From: Bacillota bacterium
Lineage (GTDB): Bacteria > Bacillota > Dethiobacteria > Dethiobacterales > Dethiobacteraceae
DNA: 10,497 nt
Direction: 5' to 3'
Assembly: GCA_012800215.1 (NCBI GenBank)
Contig: JAAZJT010000124.1
Coordinates: 1-10,497, forward strand
In this document: positions 6,868 through 10,497 of the stretch, piece after piece
Position numbering within the stretch: position 1 is the stretch's first letter
Layout: every line of letters starts with the position of its first letter
Translations under genes and position numbers: made by a program
Notes under the pieces: generated by a model
What the model was told of the DNA's origin: nothing
What the model saw: only the letters and a program-made list of their open reading frames with translations
Database searches by the model: none

Positions 6868-7671
6868 ATGAACAGTAATCATGCCATTGGCCTGCTGGAT
6901 TCAGGTGTTGGCGGCCTGACAGTAGTACAGGAAATTATGAAACAACTGCCACAGGAAAAAATCGTTTACTTTGGTGATACAGCAAGGATGCCTTACGGAC
7001 CTAGGCCGCAGGAACAAGTGCGGGGTTTTGCCAGCCAAATTATACATTTTCTTATTACGCAGGAGGTAAAACTAATTATTGTTGCTTGTAATACTGCAAC
7101 GGCAGCGGGCCTGCCTTTCTACCAAAAAGAATTTTCCCTACCTATTATTGGTGTTATTGAGCCAGGAGTGCGGGCAGCGCTGCGCCAAACGAGAACAAAA
7201 AAAATTGGCGTGATTGGAACACCGGGGACAATTGACAGCAAAGCTTATGAAGAGTCCATTAAGCGTCATGATCCCACTGTGCAAGTTTATTCGCAGGCAT
7301 GCCCCTTGTTTGTGCTGATTGTGGAAAATGGTTTAGTTGAAAACCCGGAAACAATTTGTGTTGCAGAAGAATATTTGCGTCCTTTACGGGAAGCAGGTGT
7401 GGATGTTTTAATTTTAGGATGCACACATTACCCTTTAATGTCGCATGTAATTGGCAAAGTAATGGGGCCTGGTGTAACTCTAATTTCTTCTGCTGCTGAA
7501 ACTGCTTTAGAGGCCAAAAACATTTTAGCCAGAGAAAATATGTTGCGGCAGGCAGCGCCGGAAAAAGTAAAGCATCGTTTTTTTGTCAGTGGCAACCCGG
7601 CTCCGTTTAATGCCATTGGTGAGCCGCTCTTGCAAAGTTCACTTGCTACCTATCAAGTTTTACTGACTTAA
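6868..7671 (+). CDS. murI: Glutamate racemase
   Basis: Cofactor-independent racemase that converts L-glutamate to D-glutamate for peptidoglycan. The 267 residues match the family. The two catalytic cysteines lie in VACNTATAAG (C74) and LGCTHYPL (C185). The N-terminal IGLLDSGVGGLTV carries the conserved Asp-Ser (D11, S12), and YFGDTARMPYGPR (35-46) is also diagnostic. The ATG at 6868 follows CTGGAGG. In B. subtilis the homologue racE lies just upstream of gerM and rph, the same order as here. The bases after its stop carry no intrinsic terminator. Confidence 0.96.
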   Translation: MNSNHAIGLLDSGVGGLTVVQEIMKQLPQEKIVYFGDTARMPYGPRPQEQVRGFASQIIHFLITQEVKLIIVACNTATAAGLPFYQKEFSLPIIGVIEPGVRAALRQTRTKKIGVIGTPGTIDSKAYEESIKRHDPTVQVYSQACPLFVLIVENGLVENPETICVAEEYLRPLREAGVDVLILGCTHYPLMSHVIGKVMGPGVTLISSAAETALEAKNILARENMLRQAAPEKVKHRFFVSGNPAPFNAIGEPLLQSSLATYQVLLT

Positions 7672-7674
7672 ATT

Positions 7675-7703
7675 GCATATCTTCTCCCTTATTTTCATAC
7701 ATT
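7675..7703 (+). promoter_or_regulatory. Sigma-E-like sporulation promoter for gerM
   Basis: GCATATC (7675-7681) fits the sigma-E -35 consensus KMATATT at six of seven positions. CATACATT (7696-7703) fits the -10 consensus CATACAHT at all eight. The spacer is 14 bp, within the known range. Transcription would start near 7710, just ahead of the GGGGGAGG ribosome binding site at 7720-7728. No good sigma-A -10 box is present in the same gap. The downstream gene is a GerM homologue, expected in the mother cell, which strengthens the match. The consensus was recalled, not scored. Confidence 0.6.
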
Positions 7704-7731
7704 TCAGTAAAACTTAAACAGGGGGAGGATT

Positions 7732-8718
7732 ATGCGCAAAGAGCTGATCATATTATTACTGTTATGCTGTATAATTGTTAGCGGTTGCTCGCTATTGCAG
7801 CAAAAAAAAGAGCCACCTCGGCAGGAGGGGGACAGGCTGCCTCAGCCGCCAGAGAGTGAATTGAACTTGAGGGAAACCATATTGTATCTTCCTGAAGAAA
7901 ATTGGCAAGTACTAATACCGGTACGAGTCTACCTTCCCTGGGAAGAAGGGATTGCAAAGGCTACTCTTCGTTATTGTACGGAAGGAAATTTGCCTACAGC
8001 AGTTGCTGCTTTGGGTTTTCAGCCGTTATTACCTTTGGATACCAATGTTTTGGGAATTTCCCTGCACAATGGTTTGGCGCGTATTGATTTTAGTAAGGAT
8101 TTTTTAAATTACCCACGGGAAAATGAACGCCTTGTGCTTAATGGCCTAATTTATACTTTGACTGAATTTGCCTCCATTAATGCCATAGAATTACTGGTGG
8201 AAAATCAAAAAGCCGCTTTGCCTGGTGATACGGCAACGGACAATCCATTTTCCCGCGAGTTTGGTCTAAATTTGGAGGTTTCCGCCAACGTCGATGACTT
8301 TGCCGAAACAGAGCGGATTACGCTTTACTTTTGCTATCAGGCGGGAGAACGTATTTTTTATGTGCCTGTAACACGTGTAGTAAAGAAAACAGAGGAATTA
8401 CTGCAGACAGTGGCAGAGGAGCTGCTGGCTGGTCCGCTAAGCAACATGCCATTATTTTCAGCACTTCCGCCGGCGATAAAAATACACAGCGTAAATAGTG
8501 CCGAAGGAAAAGTTTCTTTGCATTTGGCTGGCGATATGATGGTTAAGGATCAATTAGCTGCAGATTGTCTAAGACATCAAATTGCACTCACATTTACGGA
8601 GTTAGAGGGAATATCGACAGTAGAATTATTGGTAAACGGCAAAGAGCCTGCTATGAATTCAGAAATAAATTTTCCCTCATCTTTTGGTCGGCCCAAACGG
8701 TGGAATTTAGTGGAATAA
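7732..8718 (+). CDS. gerM: GerM-type sporulation lipoprotein with two GerMN domains
   Basis: Predicted membrane-anchored lipoprotein acting outside the cytoplasmic membrane. In B. subtilis, GerM is needed to assemble the SpoIIIA-SpoIIQ complex linking mother cell and forespore, and mutants are defective in sporulation and germination. The N-terminus is a lipoprotein signal: charged start, hydrophobic core (5-16) and lipobox VSGC with C19 as the lipidated residue. A short polar linker rich in Pro and Glu follows. Two GerMN repeats then occupy about 45-166 and 194-306, each ending in a similar strand (IELLVEN and VELLVNG). The 328 residues are close to B. subtilis GerM. The ATG follows a very strong GGGGGAGGA. 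The assignment rests on architecture plus the murI-gerM-rph-rdgB context; short GerMN proteins of other function exist. Confidence 0.85.
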   Translation: MRKELIILLLLCCIIVSGCSLLQQKKEPPRQEGDRLPQPPESELNLRETILYLPEENWQVLIPVRVYLPWEEGIAKATLRYCTEGNLPTAVAALGFQPLLPLDTNVLGISLHNGLARIDFSKDFLNYPRENERLVLNGLIYTLTEFASINAIELLVENQKAALPGDTATDNPFSREFGLNLEVSANVDDFAETERITLYFCYQAGERIFYVPVTRVVKKTEELLQTVAEELLAGPLSNMPLFSALPPAIKIHSVNSAEGKVSLHLAGDMMVKDQLAADCLRHQIALTFTELEGISTVELLVNGKEPAMNSEINFPSSFGRPKRWNLVE

Positions 8719-8733
8719 GGGAAAAGCCTAAGA

Positions 8734-8762
8734 TTGCATGATAATGACAGGAGCAGTATAAT
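8734..8762 (+). promoter_or_regulatory. Sigma-A-type promoter for rph-rdgB
   Basis: A perfect -10 box TATAAT (8757-8762) is preceded, with a 17-bp spacer, by TTGCAT (8734-8739), which keeps only the TTG of the -35 consensus. Transcription would start near 8769, within a small inverted repeat (GTTTA-GCA-TAAAC, 8763-8775). This gives rph a vegetative promoter separate from the sporulation-type one of gerM. Confidence 0.5.
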
Positions 8763-8802
8763 GTTTAGCATAAACTAATTTTTACCTACCAGGAGGATTC
8801 TC

Positions 8803-9522
8803 ATGAGACTTGATGGACGGCGGTTAGAACAAATGCGCCCGTTGGTAATTACACCACATTATTTAAAGGCCCCAGAGGGCTCGGTGTTAATTGAATTAGG
8901 TGAAACGAAAGTTATTTGCACCGCTTCAGTAGAGGAAAAAATTCCCCCTTTCTTACGCGGTCTAAATCAGGGTTGGGTGACAGCCGAATATGCAATGCTG
9001 CCGCGGGCGACAGAAGTGCGTACTATGCGTGAGCGAGGAAAAATTTCTGGCCGCAGTTCGGAAATACAACGTTTGATAGGACGTGCACTGCGCTCAGTGG
9101 TCAATTTAAATGCGCTGGGTGAGCGTACCATCTGGCTGGATTGTGATGTTATACAGGCAGACGGGGGGACGAGGACTGCTTCTATTAGTGGTGCCTTTGT
9201 AGCAATGTATCTGGCATTGTCGAAATTAATCTCAGATGGTGTGCTAACGGAGATGCCCATTACAGATTTTTTGGCAGCCGTTAGTGTAGGAGTGGTTGAT
9301 AATGAATTATTGTTGGATTTAAATTATAGTGAGGATAGCAGAGCTGAAGTAGATATGAATATTGTTATGACTGGCAGTAATATGTTGGTAGAAGTACAGG
9401 GTACAGCTGAGGGAGCGCCATTTTCCAGGGAAATGATGAATGCCATGTTGGATCTGGCGGGAGCCGGTATTGCCCAGATTATAAAGGTTCAAAAACAAAT
9501 TTTGTTAGGAAAGATAGAATGA
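8803..9522 (+). CDS. rph: Ribonuclease PH
   Basis: Phosphorolytic 3'-5' exoribonuclease that trims the 3' ends of tRNA precursors and other RNAs, working as a ring-shaped hexamer. The 239 residues are full length. Family motifs are the N-terminal MRLDGRRLEQMRPL, VICTASVEE (37-45), GWVTAEYAMLPRAT (57-70), GRSSEIQRLIGRALR (83-97) and the phosphate-binding GGTRTAS (121-127). The acidic run near 178-184 (EDSRAEVD) matches the metal-binding region. AGGAGG lies six bases before the ATG. Its TGA stop overlaps the ATG of the next gene (ATGA at 9519-9522), indicating translational coupling. Both tRNA genes downstream encode CCA, so RNase PH here would trim trailers after CCA. Confidence 0.96.
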   Translation: MRLDGRRLEQMRPLVITPHYLKAPEGSVLIELGETKVICTASVEEKIPPFLRGLNQGWVTAEYAMLPRATEVRTMRERGKISGRSSEIQRLIGRALRSVVNLNALGERTIWLDCDVIQADGGTRTASISGAFVAMYLALSKLISDGVLTEMPITDFLAAVSVGVVDNELLLDLNYSEDSRAEVDMNIVMTGSNMLVEVQGTAEGAPFSREMMNAMLDLAGAGIAQIIKVQKQILLGKIE

Positions 9523-10118
9523 AGCTTGTAATAGCAACAGGCAATGCAGGTAAATTGGCTTAATATAAAGAACTGCTGGCTAATCTGCCCTACACTATTT
9601 ATTCGCAGAAAGATTACCCCGAAGTGGGGGAAATTACTGAAACCGGCTTAACTTTTCGGGAGAATGCGGCACTGAAAGCGGAATTGGTTGCAGCGCATAC
9701 CGGTGAATTAACGCTGGCAGATGACTCAGGTCTAGAAGTGGATGCTTTAGGTGGTCTTCCCGGTGTTTATTCGTCACGTTTTGCCGGGCCAAATGCCACT
9801 GATGAAGCTAATAATGCCAAACTATTAAGAAAATTGGAGGGTATTGGCCCCGCAGAGAGGACAGCCCGTTTTAGGGCGGTAATTGCGGTATCTTTTCCTG
9901 GCAGAAAGACTATTTTTGCTGAAGGGGTATGTGAAGGCAGAATAATTGAAAAACCGCTTGGCACCGGAGGATTTGGGTACGACCCGCTATTTTTACTGCC
10001 GGAGAGGGGTTTGACTTTTGCTCAGCTGACAGCGGCTGAGAAGAATAAAATAAGTCATCGTGCCCGGGCTTTGGCACAGGTACGTCAAATTTTGCATGAT
10101 TTGGCCCTCAAGGGATAA
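9519..10118 (+). pseudogene. rdgB: XTP/dITP diphosphatase (HAM1/RdgB family) interrupted by an in-frame stop
   Basis: The intact enzyme hydrolyses non-canonical purine triphosphates (dITP, XTP), keeping them out of DNA and RNA. The frame from the ATG at 9519 reads MKLVIATGNAGKLA, a perfect family N-terminus with the triphosphate-binding TGNxGK motif, then meets TAA at 9561-9563 (codon 15). It continues in the same frame as YKELLANLPY to a natural TAA at 10116-10118. Homologues usually have Glu where the stop lies, so a single G-to-T change of GAA explains it. Everything after it is intact: ETGLTFRENA, LADDSGLEVDALGGLPG with catalytic Asp at full-length position 69, GFGYDPLF and SHRARAL. With the stop replaced the protein would be 199 residues, normal length. 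The first usable restart, GTG at 9624 (164 residues), lacks the TGN motif and a clear ribosome binding site. This is a very recent lesion or a sequencing error. Confidence 0.85.
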
Positions 10119-10177
10119 ATTTTTGTTCTCATTTAAACTTGTAATCCACAACCGAGTAAAAAATGAAGATATTTCCT

Positions 10178-10207
10178 TTGACAACTGGCTATCATATCTG
10201 GTATACT
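10178..10207 (+). promoter_or_regulatory. Strong promoter for tRNA-Pro (and probably tRNA-Gly)
   Basis: TTGACA (10178-10183) is a perfect -35 box, and TATACT (10202-10207) matches the -10 consensus at five of six bases. The spacer is 18 bp. A TGG directly before the -10 box supplies an extended -10 element. Transcription would start near 10214, about nine bases before the tRNA-Pro gene. Confidence 0.8.
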
Positions 10208-10222
10208 GTTTTTTGCAGCAGT

Positions 10223-10299
<77 letters not shown>

Positions 10300-10387
10300 T
10301 TTAATTGCTATAATTAATTCATTTTATAATTTGGTCTGGAAAACAGGACGGTTTACAACCAACCTTTTAATGATCAGCCATAAGCAG

Positions 10388-10461
10388 GCGGGTGTAGCTC
10401 AATGGTAGAGCGCTGGCCTTCCAAGCCAGTTACGTGGGTTCGATTCCCATCACCCGCTCCA
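10388..10461 (+). tRNA. tRNA-Gly (anticodon TCC)
   Basis: A 74-nt cloverleaf with a perfect seven-base-pair acceptor stem (GCGGGTG at 10388-10394, CACCCGC at 10451-10457). The D loop is AATGGTAG. The anticodon stem CTGGC/GCCAG (10413-10417, 10425-10429) encloses loop CTTCCAA with anticodon TCC at 10420-10422. The T loop is GTTCGATTC. The discriminator is T at 10458, followed by an encoded CCA (10459-10461). The 88 bp between the two tRNA genes hold AT-rich sequence and no convincing promoter, so both are probably made from the promoter at 10178. Confidence 0.97.
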
Positions 10462-10472
10462 TCTTCTACCTC

Positions 10473-10494
10473 TTGATTTTAAGCGTAAAATCGA
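10473..10494 (+). other. AT-rich hairpin after tRNA-Gly
   Basis: The arms at 10473-10481 and 10486-10494 form a nine-base-pair stem (core GATTTTA/TAAAATC plus one T-G and one T-A pair) with loop AGCG. It begins 12 bases after the tRNA end. The window ends three bases later, so a following U-tract cannot be checked. It could be a tRNA-operon terminator, but the stem is AT-rich and weak. Confidence 0.3.
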
Positions 10495-10497
10495 TTA

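Noticed and set aside
9561..9563. Recoding or reassignment of TAA as a sense codon in rdgB.
   Set aside because: TAA ends other intact genes in the window, such as pyrC, so it is a normal stop here. No readthrough signal is apparent.
10101..10125. An intrinsic terminator after rdgB (CCCTCAAGGG then ATAAATTTTTG).
   Set aside because: The stem is only three or four pairs with a tiny loop and lies in the coding end. It is too weak to call.

Overview
The window reads as a compact chromosomal housekeeping segment of a low-to-moderate-GC, probably spore-forming Firmicute of the class Clostridia. This is inferred from strong AGGAGG-type ribosome binding sites, the pyrK/pyrD (class 1B) pair, a racemase / GerM / RNase PH / dITPase gene order resembling Bacillus subtilis racE-gerM-rph-ysnA, and tRNA genes with encoded CCA. 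All complete genes are on the + strand.

Layout: (1) 1-254 is the 3' end of an unrecognised gene entering from the left, followed by about 155 nt of leader with one small hairpin. (2) 410-4740 is a pyrimidine operon, pyrC-pyrK-pyrD-pyrF-pyrE, covering carbamoyl-aspartate to UMP. pyrB, carAB and pyrR are absent from the cluster. (3) 4741-4883 is a regulatory gap with a promoter overlapped by an imperfect 17-bp direct repeat, leading into radA (DNA recombination and repair). (4) 6331-7671 holds a UPF0316 membrane protein and glutamate racemase (murI). (5) 7675-8718 holds a promoter resembling sporulation sigma-E sites and a GerM-type lipoprotein with two GerMN domains. (6) 8734-10118 holds a sigma-A-type promoter, rph (RNase PH), and an overlapping rdgB/ysnA (XTP/dITP diphosphatase) interrupted by an in-frame TAA at codon 15. 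(7) 10178-10461 holds a strong promoter, tRNA-Pro(TGG) and tRNA-Gly(TCC).

The pyr genes form one pathway: PyrC makes dihydroorotate, PyrD-PyrK oxidises it with NAD+, PyrE adds phosphoribose and PyrF decarboxylates OMP to UMP. The rest is a run of independent conserved genes for repair, wall precursor supply, sporulation, RNA processing and nucleotide-pool cleaning.

I found no CRISPR array, prophage, toxin-antitoxin or defence locus, and nothing that amounts to a new multi-gene system. The points most worth a second look are the rdgB nonsense codon, the sigma-E-like site before gerM, the repeat over the radA promoter, and the reduced pyr operon.
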